DNA from: Streptomyces sp. NBC_00236
Lineage (GTDB): Bacteria; Actinomycetota; Actinomycetes; Streptomycetales; Streptomycetaceae
DNA: 64,000 nucleotides
Assembly (NCBI RefSeq): GCF_036195045.1
Contig: NZ_CP108100.1
Location: forward strand, 3,658,001-3,722,000
Direction of reading: 5' to 3'
The stretch's first letter is position 1. Every line of letters starts with the position of its first letter. The position numbers and the translations under genes are program-made. This document shows, one piece after another, positions 46,651 through 55,066 of the stretch. The notes beneath the pieces are model-generated. The model saw nothing but the letters and a program-made list of their open reading frames with translations, searched no databases and had not been told where the DNA came from.

Positions 46651-46675
46651 CCGACGGCGCCTGCCGCCGCCTGCT

Positions 46676-46700
46676 CCGTTCCGTTCCGTTCTGTTCTGTT
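46676..46700. repeat. pentanucleotide repeat
   Basis: Five 5-bp units: CCGTT three times, then CTGTT twice. The repeat ends exactly at the stop codon (46701-46703, minus strand) of the coiled-coil membrane protein gene, within the 50-bp gap to nuoD2. Confidence 0.85.
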
Positions 46701-47735
46701 CTACGAGATCGCGCTGCGGAGCTCCGCCACGTCCAGCTGCTCGGTCTCGTCGTGCGCGGTGAGGTCGATGACCTTGCCGACGGCCCGGTTCTCGGCCGCG
46801 CCCGTACGGTGCGCGGCCAGCGCCTCCTCGCCCACCACGTCGGCGAGGTCCTCGTTCTGCACGGACTCGATCGCGGCGTGCGCCTTCTGCGTGCCGAAGA
46901 AGTCGAAGCTGCCCTGCGGCACCAGATGGCGGCGCGACGCCGCGTACGGAACGACCGCGCTGGCGGCAGGAACCGCGCGCGGGGCGGGCAGGGCCCGGTC
47001 CGGCCGGCTCGCGGGCAGGGCGGTCTGCGGGCGACGGTGCTGCTCGGCGCCCGCCTGCCCGGCGGCTGCCTGCGGGTCCGCGGCCGCCGCGTGCTTCCCC
47101 TGCGGCTCCTCCGCTTCCCGGGCCCGCTCCGCGAGATCGCGCTTGCGCGCCTGCTCGGCCGTGCGCCGGGCCTCCTGGAGGGCCCCGTTGCGCGAGAGGT
47201 CGTCGAGGGCCTGGGCGGCCCGCAGATACGCGGACGGCGTGGGGGTGCTGCGCGCGGTGGGCAGTTCGCGGGGCGGCGCGGACGCCTCCAGCGCGAGCTG
47301 CCGACGGCTCTCCAGGACACTGGCGCGCTCGGTCTCCGCGTTGGCGTACCGCCGCAGCAGCGCGGCGTGCTCGCCCCGCAGTCCGGCGAGCTCCACGCGC
47401 TTGCGGCGCAGCTTCGTCTCCAGACGGGCGCGCAGTTCGCGCGACTCCTCCAGATCGGCTTCCAGTTCCGCCACGCGTTCCTCGGCGCGCCATTCGTCAC
47501 TGGCGCGGGCGCGCGTCAGCTCCGCGACGCGACGGCCCGCCTCCCGGTCCCAGCTGCGCATCAGATACGCGCCGGTGACGGCGGCGGCCGCCGCGGCGGC
47601 GACCAGTCCGCGCAGGACCAGCGGCTCGGCGAGCAGCCAGGCTCCCGCGGCACAGAGGACCGCCGCTCCGGCGACGGCCGAAGGCGGAAGGATTCTGTGC
47701 AGAGGTGGCGAATGGCGATGGCGTCCACGTGGCAT
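46701..47735 (-). CDS. membrane-anchored coiled-coil protein, unknown function
   Basis: A 344-residue protein. A basic N-terminus (MPRGRHRHSPPLHR) precedes two hydrophobic stretches, VAGAAVLCAAGAWLLAEPLVL and LVAAAAAAAVTGAYLM (residues about 20-60), so both ends are probably cytosolic. Residues about 63-150 form a long charged coiled coil (WRAEERVAELEADLEESRELRARLETKLRRKRVELAGL). The C-terminal half is Ala/Arg/Pro-rich, then GSFDFFGTQKAHAAIESVQNEDLADVVGEEAL. The layout recalls cytoskeletal or polar-growth scaffold proteins, but no family is recognised. It converges on nuoD2. Confidence 0.78.
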   Translation of the reverse strand: MPRGRHRHSPPLHRILPPSAVAGAAVLCAAGAWLLAEPLVLRGLVAAAAAAAVTGAYLMRSWDREAGRRVAELTRARASDEWRAEERVAELEADLEESRELRARLETKLRRKRVELAGLRGEHAALLRRYANAETERASVLESRRQLALEASAPPRELPTARSTPTPSAYLRAAQALDDLSRNGALQEARRTAEQARKRDLAERAREAEEPQGKHAAAADPQAAAGQAGAEQHRRPQTALPASRPDRALPAPRAVPAASAVVPYAASRRHLVPQGSFDFFGTQKAHAAIESVQNEDLADVVGEEALAAHRTGAAENRAVGKVIDLTAHDETEQLDVAELRSAIS

Positions 47736-47836
47736 GGCCTGAAATTTACCGTGCGTACGGTCCGCTTGGGGGGCCGCCCGGCAATCTGTTCCCCGGCAGT
47801 TACCTGACGGCCCCTGAATCGCTCATTCCGCCCTTG

Positions 47837-48823
47837 CTACTTCTTGATCAGACCTTTCGTCTCCAGGTATTCCCTGGCGACATCGGCGGGCTTGGCGCGC
47901 TCGGCGTCGACCTTGCGGTTCAGTTCCGCCAGATCCTGTGTCGTGAGCGCGTCGGTGAGCTTGCCGAGCGCGTCGGCGATGTCCTGGGCGCCGGCGTCCT
48001 CGGCATTGAGGACGGGCAGCACGTTGTCCGCGTTCTGCAGCTTCTTGTCGTCCTCCAGGAAGACCAGGCCAAAGGTGTCCAGCACCGCGTCCGTGGTCGT
48101 CGTCAGGACCAGTTGGTCCTTGCCGTCCTTGACCGCCTGCTTGGACTGCGGGGTGCCGACCCCCTTGGGATCGATGCCGGTGACGTCGATGCCGTACGTC
48201 TTCTTCAGCCCGGGTGCGCAGAACGGCCGCACCTCGCACTCGTCACCCGCCGCGATCTTCACCTTGATCTTGGAGGCGCCGAGATCCGAGAGCGTCTTGA
48301 GCTTGTTCGTCTCGGCGAATTCCTTGGTGACCGCGAAGGCGTTCTGGTCGACGGCCGCACCGGCCGGCAGCACCTTCAGCCCGCGCGGAGTGGCGAGCTT
48401 CTCCAGGGCGGCGACCGTGGCCGCGGTGTCGCCCGAGGCGACCGGCTTCGCCTCGGCCGCCTTCGCCCCGTTCACCTTGGCGTTGAGGAATTCCGCGATC
48501 GTCGCCGCGTATTCCGGAACGACGTCGATCTCGCCCTTCTCCAGCGACGGTTCGTAGAGTTCGCGGTTCTTCACCGTGGTGACCGACGTGCTGTATCCGG
48601 CCTCCGACAGAACGCCGGCGTACAGCTCCGCGAGCACCTTGGACTCGGTGAAGGCGGCGGCGCCGACGACCAGCGAGCCCTTCTTCCCCGAGCCCTTGTC
48701 CGCGTCGGACGCGGCGGATCCGCCCTTGTCCTTCTCCAGGCTGTCGCCGCCGCAGGCGGCGAGCGAGCCCGCGAGCGCGACGATGCCGATGACCGCACCG
48801 GCCAGGCGCGATGTCCTGCTCAT
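47837..48823 (-). CDS. glycine betaine/osmoprotectant-binding lipoprotein (OpuAC type)
   Basis: The substrate-binding protein of a compatible-solute ABC importer, 328 residues. The lipobox is ALAGSLAAC with the modified cysteine at about residue 24. The OpuAC fold shows LVVGAAAFTESKVLAELYAGVLSEAGY, YEPSLEKGEIDVVPEYAATIAEFLN, LVLTTTTDAVLDTFGLVFLEDDKKLQ and LNRKVDAERAKPADVAREYL. The start ATG at 48823 has GGAGAA upstream; an in-frame start 10 codons earlier lacks one. Two permease genes precede it on the same strand, and the ATPase is divergent. Osmotic control is expected for the family but cannot be read from the promoter. Confidence 0.93.
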   Translation of the reverse strand: MSRTSRLAGAVIGIVALAGSLAACGGDSLEKDKGGSAASDADKGSGKKGSLVVGAAAFTESKVLAELYAGVLSEAGYSTSVTTVKNRELYEPSLEKGEIDVVPEYAATIAEFLNAKVNGAKAAEAKPVASGDTAATVAALEKLATPRGLKVLPAGAAVDQNAFAVTKEFAETNKLKTLSDLGASKIKVKIAAGDECEVRPFCAPGLKKTYGIDVTGIDPKGVGTPQSKQAVKDGKDQLVLTTTTDAVLDTFGLVFLEDDKKLQNADNVLPVLNAEDAGAQDIADALGKLTDALTTQDLAELNRKVDAERAKPADVAREYLETKGLIKK

Positions 48824-48893
48824 ACTGTTCTCCGTCCACGGCAACGAGGCCATATGCGATATGCGTTATCGGTTGAGCAGTCCGTCCGGACGC

Positions 48894-49568
48894 TCATGCG
48901 GTCCGGCGGCGGCGCAGCGGTGACAGCAGCCGGTCGATACCGACCAGTGCCGTCTCCACCAGCAGCGCCAGTACGGCGACCAGCAGGGCGCCCGCGACCA
49001 CCTGCGGGGTGTTGTACGTGTTGAAGCCGGCGGTGATGATCCGGCCGAGACCGCCCTGGCCGACCATCGCGGCGATCGTCGCGGTGGCCACGACCTGCAC
49101 CGCCGCCGAGCGCAGCCCGGTCATGATCATGGGGTAGGCCAGCGGGAGTTCGACCCGGAGGAAGAGCTGCCCGCCGGACATGCCCATCCCCCGCGCGGCC
49201 TCCGCCACCGAACGGTCCACCTCCGTCATCCCGACGTAGGCGTTGGTCAGCAGCGGCGGCACGGCGAACAGCACCAGGGCGATGATCGTCGGTATGTATC
49301 CCGCGTTGCGCAGCGGCGAGACCATGAAGAGGGCCAGCACCGCGAAGACCGGTATCGCCCGCCCCACGTTGGAGATGTTGACGGCGAGCGCACCGCCCTT
49401 CCCGATGTGTCCCAGGTACAGGGCGATGGGCAGGGCTATGGCGCAGGACAGGGCGAGCGCCACCCCGCTGACGTACAGATGCTCGCCGAGCCGGTGGGCC
49501 ACACCGCTCTCCCCCGACCAGTTGGCACCGGTGGTGAGCCAGGTCCAGGCCTCGCCGAGAACTCCCAC
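48894..49568 (-). CDS. osmoprotectant ABC importer permease (OpuCD/ProW-like)
   Basis: A 224-residue permease starting with GTG at 49568. Five to six helices are visible, for example VSGVALALSCAIALPIALYLG, AIPVFAVLALFMV and IIALVLFAVPPLLTNAYVG. The cytosolic EAA-like loop is VAEAARGMGMSGGQLFLRVELPLAYPMIMTGLRSAAVQVVATATI. It is the second permease of a pair; 3 nt separate it from the first. Downstream, after 70 bp with an ATATGCG-ATATGCG direct repeat, comes the binding-protein gene. Confidence 0.93.
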   Translation of the reverse strand: MGVLGEAWTWLTTGANWSGESGVAHRLGEHLYVSGVALALSCAIALPIALYLGHIGKGGALAVNISNVGRAIPVFAVLALFMVSPLRNAGYIPTIIALVLFAVPPLLTNAYVGMTEVDRSVAEAARGMGMSGGQLFLRVELPLAYPMIMTGLRSAAVQVVATATIAAMVGQGGLGRIITAGFNTYNTPQVVAGALLVAVLALLVETALVGIDRLLSPLRRRRTA

Positions 49569-49571
49569 GGG

Positions 49572-50285
49572 TCAGACCGCCTTCGCCGGAACGGGTGCGC
49601 CCACGGTGTCGCGGGCGGCCGGTATTCGGGTCCAGGGGGTCAGCAGCCGCTGGACACCGAGCAGCAGCAGATCCGCGACCACCGCGAGCAGTACGCAGAG
49701 CACCGAGGCGGCCAGCACCTGGGCCTTGAAGAAGCTCGGCAGGGCGTCCTCGATGAGATTGCCCAGGCCGCCGCGGCCCACGATCGATCCGACCGTGGTC
49801 AGCGCGATCGTGGACACGGTGGCGATCCGTATCCCGGCCATCAACGCGGGCATCGCCAGCGGGAGTTCGACCTCCCACAGCAGTCGCACCGGCCCGTATC
49901 CCATGCCCCGGGCGGCTTCCTTCGCCTCCTGCGGAACGGCCTGGAGACCCGCCAGGATGTTGCGTACGAGAATCGTCAGCGAATACAGCACGAGCCCGGT
50001 GACGACGAGCGCCGCGGAGAGTCCGAACAGCGGCAGCAGGAGCGAGAACATCGCGAGCGACGGCACCGTGTAGAGCACCGTCGTCAGCCCGAGCACGGGG
50101 CCGGCGAAGTGCCGGCCACGACGGGCGAGCAGCGCCAGCGGAAAGGCCACGGCCACCCCGATCGCCACCGAGACGGCGGTGATCCAGATGTGCTGCACCG
50201 TCGCATCCGTCAACTCCTGGCTCCGGGAGCGGAGATACTCACCGCAGATCCAGTCGTTCGTCACCAGGCAGTTCTGTCCGGCCAT
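49572..50285 (-). CDS. osmoprotectant ABC importer permease (OpuCB-like)
   Basis: A 237-residue permease from the ATG at 50285. An unusual N-terminus contains two cysteines (AGQNCLVTNDWICGEYL), followed by helices such as HIWITAVSVAIGVAVAFPLALLA and LGLTTVLYTVPSLAMFSLLLPLFG. The EAA loop is EAKEAARGMGYGPVRLLWEVELPLAMPALMAGIRIATVSTIALTTVGSIVGRGGLG. It is the first gene of the minus-strand part of the importer and is divergent from its ATPase gene, with 130 bp of shared promoter DNA. Confidence 0.93.
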   Translation of the reverse strand: MAGQNCLVTNDWICGEYLRSRSQELTDATVQHIWITAVSVAIGVAVAFPLALLARRGRHFAGPVLGLTTVLYTVPSLAMFSLLLPLFGLSAALVVTGLVLYSLTILVRNILAGLQAVPQEAKEAARGMGYGPVRLLWEVELPLAMPALMAGIRIATVSTIALTTVGSIVGRGGLGNLIEDALPSFFKAQVLAASVLCVLLAVVADLLLLGVQRLLTPWTRIPAARDTVGAPVPAKAV

Positions 50286-50415
50286 CCGTCCCCCCACCTC
50301 CCGATCGCCTCTCGTACTGATGTCCGGCGAGCCTATCCTCGACCACTGACAATCGCCGAGGCCGTTGTATTCCAGCAACACGTCCTTCACAGAACACGCG
50401 CGACAATGGGGAACC

Positions 50416-51603
50416 ATGATCCGTTTCGAGCACGTCACCAAGCGGTATGCGGACGGCACCACCGCCGTCGACGACCTTTCCTTCGAGGTCGCCGAAGGTG
50501 AACTCGTCACGCTCGTCGGGCCGTCGGGCTGTGGCAAGACGACCACCATGAAGATGGTGAACCGGCTGATCGAACCGACCGAGGGCCGGATATTCCTCGA
50601 CGGGGACGACATATCCGCCATCGACCCCGTCCAGCTGCGGCGCCGTATCGGCTATGTGATCCAGCAGGTCGGTCTGTTTCCGCACCGGACCGTGCTGGAG
50701 AACACCGCGACCGTGCCCCATCTCCTCGGCTGGAAACGAGGAAAGGGCCGCGCCCGCGCCGCGGAACTCCTCGACCTGGTCGGACTCGACCCTTCCGTTT
50801 ATGGCGACCGATATCCGGAACAGCTGTCCGGTGGCCAGCGCCAACGCGTCGGCGTGGCAAGGGCATTGGCGGCAGACCCGCCGGTTCTGCTGATGGACGA
50901 ACCTTTCGGCGCGGTCGACCCGGTCGTCAGGGAACGGCTGCAGAACGAATTCCTGCGGCTTCAGGCCCAGGTCCGCAAAACCGTGCTGTTCGTGACGCAC
51001 GACATCGAGGAGGCCGTCCGCCTCGGCGACCGTATCGCCGTCTACGGGCAGGGCTCGATCGAGCAGTTCGACTCACCGGCCACCGTGCTCGGCGCCCCCG
51101 CCACCGACTACGTCGCCGACTTCGTCGGCGCGGACCGCGGACTGAAGCGGCTCTCGGTCACCGCCGTCGAGGAGAGCGACCTCGACCGGCCGCCGGTCGT
51201 CCACCTCGACGACCCGCTGGACCGGGCGACCGAGCGGCTGCGCGCGGAAGGGGCGCGCTGGGCCGTGGTGCTGGACGGTGACGGCCGACTGCACGGCTGG
51301 ATCCCGGCCGGTGACGCACTGGGCGGCGCCAAGGGCACGGTCCGCGAACACGCCCGCCGGATGGAGGCCTGGCTGCCCGTCGGCGCCCCGCTCAAGCAGG
51401 CGTTCGCCACCATGCTCCAGCACGACGCCGGCTGGATCGCGGTCATCGACGAGCGGAGCGAGGGCCGGTTCCTCGGGGTGCTCACCCCGGCCCGGCTGCA
51501 CGAGGCGCTGCGGCGTTCGATCAGCGCCGACGACCGGGCCGTACCGCGCGCCGAGGTGGCCGTCGAGAGCGTGGCGGCCGTCGCCAAGACCACGGGGGCC
51601 TGA
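50416..51603 (+). CDS. osmoprotectant ABC importer ATP-binding protein (OpuCA-like)
   Basis: A 395-residue ATPase from the ATG at 50416. Walker A is GPSGCGKTTTMKMVNRL, signature LSGGQRQRVGVARALAADP, Walker B VLLMDEPFGAVDP, and switch FVTHDIEEA. After residue 240 there is a C-terminal regulatory part with a degenerate CBS pair (RLRAEGARWAVVLDGDGRLHGWI and AFATMLQHDAGWIAVIDERSEGRFLGVLTPARL), which in relatives senses ionic strength or nucleotides. It is divergent from its two permeases and binding protein. A GTTG-N8-CAAC inverted pair at 50364-50379 lies in the shared promoter. A repeat array begins directly after the stop. Confidence 0.94.
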   Translation: MIRFEHVTKRYADGTTAVDDLSFEVAEGELVTLVGPSGCGKTTTMKMVNRLIEPTEGRIFLDGDDISAIDPVQLRRRIGYVIQQVGLFPHRTVLENTATVPHLLGWKRGKGRARAAELLDLVGLDPSVYGDRYPEQLSGGQRQRVGVARALAADPPVLLMDEPFGAVDPVVRERLQNEFLRLQAQVRKTVLFVTHDIEEAVRLGDRIAVYGQGSIEQFDSPATVLGAPATDYVADFVGADRGLKRLSVTAVEESDLDRPPVVHLDDPLDRATERLRAEGARWAVVLDGDGRLHGWIPAGDALGGAKGTVREHARRMEAWLPVGAPLKQAFATMLQHDAGWIAVIDERSEGRFLGVLTPARLHEALRRSISADDRAVPRAEVAVESVAAVAKTTGA

Positions 51604-51932
51604 GGCGGCCCGCCGCAGGTCCCACCGAGCCGGGAACCGAGGCGGCCGGCGCAGGTCCCACCGAGGCAACCCGGCCCGGCTCCCACCGAGGCAACCCGCC
51701 GCAGGTCCCACCGAGCCGGGGACCGAGGCGCCCGGCGCAGCTCCCACCGAGGCAACCCGCCGCAGGTCCCACCGAGCCGGGGACCGAGGCGGGGACCGAG
51801 GCGGCCGGCGCAGCTCCCACCGAGCCGGGGACCGAGGCGCCCGGCCCGGCTCCCACCGAGGCGCCCGGCCCGGCTCCCACCAAGGCCGCCCGGCCCGGCT
51901 CCCACGGAGGCGGCGCGCCGAAGCGCCTGCGG
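51604..51932. repeat. complex tandem array built on CCCACCGAG
   Basis: This fills the whole 329-bp gap between the convergent importer ATPase and esterase genes. The word CCCACCGAG (with variants CCCACCAAG and CCCACGGAG) occurs at 51621, 51657, 51682, 51707, 51743, 51768, 51816, 51852, 51876 and 51901. Spacings are 24-25, 36 or 48 bp, close to multiples of 12. GGGGACCGAGGCG words are interspersed. One frame stays open through it but gives only Arg/Pro/Gly repeats, so I do not call a gene. Confidence 0.8.
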
Positions 51933-53054
51933 TCAGCTCTCGCTGAGCCGGCTGCTCATCCACTCCAGGGCCGCGGGGATCTCCCGGCGCCAGGTGTTGA
52001 AGTTGTGCCCGCCGCTGTCCAGCACGATCGACGAGACCCGCGCGGGCCGCTTCACCTCGGCCACGAACTTCCGCGTCGCGGCGTAGTTCGCCTCGCCCCG
52101 GCGGGACGTCGTGACCAGGAAGGACGATTCGGGCTGCGGCCGGTGCTCCAGGGACCACAGCAGATCGGCGCGCTCGCGCGCCCGCCGGTCGCCGTGGAAG
52201 AGGTCACCGGTCGTCGGGTCCTCGGCCGCCTTGTAGTACGCGGAGAGCCCCGCGCTCGCCGTGAAGCGTCCCGGATGGTGCAGGCCGATCTTCAGGGCGC
52301 AGTAGCCGCCGGTCGAGTTGCCCATGATCCCCCAGTTCCGGGCGTGCCGCCCGACCCGGTACGCCGCCGAGACGGCGGACGGCAGGTCGTCCGCGAAGAA
52401 CGTCTCGGCCTTCGGGCCGCCCTTTATGTCCACGCACTCGGTGTCCCGCGGCGGCGCCACGGTCGGCCGCAGCATCACCAGGATCATCGGCTGGGAGCGG
52501 CCCGCCCGCACCCGTTGGAGTGATGTCTTCGGGTAGTCGAGCCCCTTGATGAGGTTCTCCGCTGTGCCCGGGTAGCCGGTGAGCACCACGACCGCCGGGA
52601 ACTTCCGCCGGGCGTACGCCTCCTGGAAGTACTCCGGCGGCAGGTACACATAGGCCGAGGTCTCGATCCCCGAGCTCCGCCCGGCGACCACCACCTTGTC
52701 GATCCGCCCCGCCGAGGCGGGACGGGAGCCCCCCGGCACATCGGGCCGCCGCGTCCCCACCCGGACGATGTTCTTCTCCGCCAGCGTCCCCTGGGCGTGG
52801 TCGGTCACCACACCCAGATCCTGCTTCTGACCGAACAGATCGGCCCAGGAGCCGTAGAAGAGGAACGAGTTGTTGGCCATCAGGCCGACGGAGACGAACA
52901 CCGCCACCTGGGTCGACAGCAGCAGGCCCACCCTGCCGAACACCACGGGGACGCTGCGCCGGGCGAGCCTCGGCCAGCACCAGATCGTGACGGCGAACAG
53001 CACGACGGCCAGCGTGATCGCCAGGATCAGCACTGCGTTGCCGGTAAGGCCCAT
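51933..53054 (-). CDS. membrane-anchored alpha/beta hydrolase (esterase D/antigen 85-like)
   Basis: A 373-residue protein. Two N-terminal helices (VLILAITLAVVLFAVTIWCW, residues about 8-27, and VGLLLSTQVAVFVSVGLMA, about 42-60) anchor it; the hydrolase domain from about residue 115 is presumably outside. The nucleophile Ser247 sits in GIMGNSTGGYCALKIGLHHPGRF. The fold-typical VYLPPEYF and FPAVVVLTGYPG come first, and DSGGHNFNTWRREIPAALEW provides the catalytic His. This architecture matches actinobacterial esterases related to mycolyltransferases, though Streptomyces has no mycolic acids. It is divergent from the MprF-like gene. Confidence 0.87.
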   Translation of the reverse strand: MGLTGNAVLILAITLAVVLFAVTIWCWPRLARRSVPVVFGRVGLLLSTQVAVFVSVGLMANNSFLFYGSWADLFGQKQDLGVVTDHAQGTLAEKNIVRVGTRRPDVPGGSRPASAGRIDKVVVAGRSSGIETSAYVYLPPEYFQEAYARRKFPAVVVLTGYPGTAENLIKGLDYPKTSLQRVRAGRSQPMILVMLRPTVAPPRDTECVDIKGGPKAETFFADDLPSAVSAAYRVGRHARNWGIMGNSTGGYCALKIGLHHPGRFTASAGLSAYYKAAEDPTTGDLFHGDRRARERADLLWSLEHRPQPESSFLVTTSRRGEANYAATRKFVAEVKRPARVSSIVLDSGGHNFNTWRREIPAALEWMSSRLSES

Positions 53055-53194
53055 GGCGGTAGAACTTTCTTGTCAGGAAATTTCCGGGTGCCGGGTGAAC
53101 CCGCGGCCCGGAAGCCTCGTCCTAGAGGTCGCACATCGTCCGCAGGGCTCCGGCCGACGGACTCCAAGAATCTCTCGCGGAACCACGGGAAGCG

Positions 53195-55036
53195 ATGTCT
53201 GTCACGCTAGATGGGGATAAATCGGGATCGGTTCCGAGTGGCGTACGCAAGTTCGTGCACGGACCGCGACCCGAGACCGTGCCGGCACTCGTCGGCGCCG
53301 CCTGCACCGCCGTCGGCCTGATCGACGTCGCCGCAGGCGTCTTCCCGCGCTTCCGGCACAGCCGGATGCACACCCTCGCCGAGGTACTCCCCGGCGCCCT
53401 CGGCCCCTTCGCCGCCGCGCTCTCGCTGAGCGCCGGCGTCCTGCTGCTGCTCCTGGCCCACGGCCTGAAGCGGCACAAGCGCCGGGCCTGGCGGGCCGCC
53501 GTCGTCCTGCTCCCGGCCGGCGCGGTGGCCCAGTTCACCTACCGGCACTCGGTCCTGGGCGCCGTCGTCTCACTGACGCTGTGTTACCTGCTGGTGCGCC
53601 ACCGGAGTGAATTCGCCGCGCTCCCCGACCCGCGCAGCCGTTGGAGGGCCCTGGCCAACTTCGTCCTGCTCGGCGCGGGTTCGCTCGGGCTCGGTCTGGT
53701 CATCGTGAGCGCCCACCCGGGCCGCCTGGTCGGGAACCCCAGCATCGCGGACCGGCTCCAGCACGTGCTGTACGGACTGTTCGGCTTCGAGGGCCCGGTC
53801 GACTACGCAGGCGACACCTCCTGGACCGTGGCCTACTCGCTGGGCGCGCTCGGCCTGCTGACGGCCGTCACCACGATCTACCTCGCCTTCCGGCCCGAGC
53901 ATCCGGCCGCCCGTCTCACCGAGGACGACGAGGCACAGCTGCGCGCCCTGCTGGAGCGGCACGGCCGCCGCGACTCGCTGGGCCACTTTGCGCTCCGCCG
54001 CGACAAGGCCGTGGTCTTCTCCCCCAGCGGCAAGGCCGCCGTCTGCTACCGCGTGGTGTCCGGGGTGATGCTGGCCAGCGGCGACCCGATCGGCGACGTG
54101 GAGGCCTGGCCGGGCGCCATCGAACGCTTCATGGACGAGGCCAGGGCGCACTCCTGGACCCCCGCGGTGATGGGCTGCAGCGAGACCGGTGGCGAGGTCT
54201 GGACCCGCGAGACCGGACTCGACGCCCTGGAACTCGGCGACGAGGCGGTGGTGGACGTCGCGGATTTCTCGCTGGCCGGACGCGCGATGCGCAACGTGCG
54301 CCAGATGGTGAAGCGCATTGAGCGCGGTGGGTACGAGACGCGCGTCCGGCGCGTGGCCGACATCGGCGAGGCGGAACTGGCCCGCATCCGGCGAGCAGCC
54401 GCCGACTGGCGCGGCACGGACACCGAGCGCGGCTTCTCCATGGCACTCGGCCGGATCGGCGACGGCGCCGACCGGGACTGCTTCGTCGCCACCGCCCACA
54501 AGGCCGGCGAGCAGGACGCGGAGTCCCCGTACGGCGATCTGAAGGCCGTACTCCACTTCGTCCCGTGGGGCAGCGACGGGATGTCCCTCGACCTGATGCG
54601 CCGCGACCGCGCCGCGGACCCGGGGATGAACGAACTGCTGATCGTCGCCTCCCTGGAGGCCGCGCCCCGGCTCGGCATCACGCGCGTCTCGCTGAACTTC
54701 GCGATGTTCCGCTCCGCCCTGGCCCGCGGCGAGAAGCTGGGGGCCGGGCCGGTCCTGCGGGCCTGGCGCGGGCTGCTGGTCTTCCTGTCGCGCTGGTTCC
54801 AGATCGAGTCGCTGTACAAGTTCAACGCCAAGTTCCGGCCGCGTTGGGAGCCCCGGTTCGTGGTCTACCGCACCGCCCGCGAGCTGCCCCGGATCTCCCT
54901 GGCCGCCATGCAGGCGGAGGGCTTCGTCAGCTTCGCGCTCCCCCGCCCGCTGGCCCGCCGGCTGCCGTCGGGCGGGCGGCGCCCGTGCCCGCACGTGCGG
55001 GCCGCCGCGGGGGAGCACGGTGTCCGTCCGGCGTGA
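53195..55036 (+). CDS. MprF/LysX-like aminoacyl-phosphatidylglycerol synthase
   Basis: A 613-residue enzyme expected to transfer an amino acid (often lysine) from tRNA to phosphatidylglycerol, reducing membrane negative charge and sensitivity to cationic peptides. Membrane helices lie within about residues 28-235 (ALVGAACTAVGLIDVAAGVF, ALSLSAGVLLLLLAHGL, FVLLGAGSLGLGLVIV). The C-terminal DUF2156 catalytic domain has FSPSGKAAVCYRVVSGVMLASGDPIGD, RNVRQMVKRIERGGYETRVRR, MSLDLMRRD, NELLIVASLEAAPRLGITRVSLNFAMFRS and FNAKFRPRWEPRFVVY. The last 35 residues are Pro/Arg-rich. It lacks the fused lysyl-tRNA synthetase of mycobacterial LysX. The ATG has GGGAAG upstream. Confidence 0.9.
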   Translation: MSVTLDGDKSGSVPSGVRKFVHGPRPETVPALVGAACTAVGLIDVAAGVFPRFRHSRMHTLAEVLPGALGPFAAALSLSAGVLLLLLAHGLKRHKRRAWRAAVVLLPAGAVAQFTYRHSVLGAVVSLTLCYLLVRHRSEFAALPDPRSRWRALANFVLLGAGSLGLGLVIVSAHPGRLVGNPSIADRLQHVLYGLFGFEGPVDYAGDTSWTVAYSLGALGLLTAVTTIYLAFRPEHPAARLTEDDEAQLRALLERHGRRDSLGHFALRRDKAVVFSPSGKAAVCYRVVSGVMLASGDPIGDVEAWPGAIERFMDEARAHSWTPAVMGCSETGGEVWTRETGLDALELGDEAVVDVADFSLAGRAMRNVRQMVKRIERGGYETRVRRVADIGEAELARIRRAAADWRGTDTERGFSMALGRIGDGADRDCFVATAHKAGEQDAESPYGDLKAVLHFVPWGSDGMSLDLMRRDRAADPGMNELLIVASLEAAPRLGITRVSLNFAMFRSALARGEKLGAGPVLRAWRGLLVFLSRWFQIESLYKFNAKFRPRWEPRFVVYRTARELPRISLAAMQAEGFVSFALPRPLARRLPSGGRRPCPHVRAAAGEHGVRPA

Positions 55037-55066
55037 CCGGTCCCCGTACGGGCCTACGCTGGTCGT

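Noticed and set aside
51604..51932. Coding gene in the CCCACCGAG array
   Set aside because: The open frame gives only Arg/Pro/Gly repeats, has no start with ribosome-binding site, and does not show the third-position bias of the neighbouring genes.
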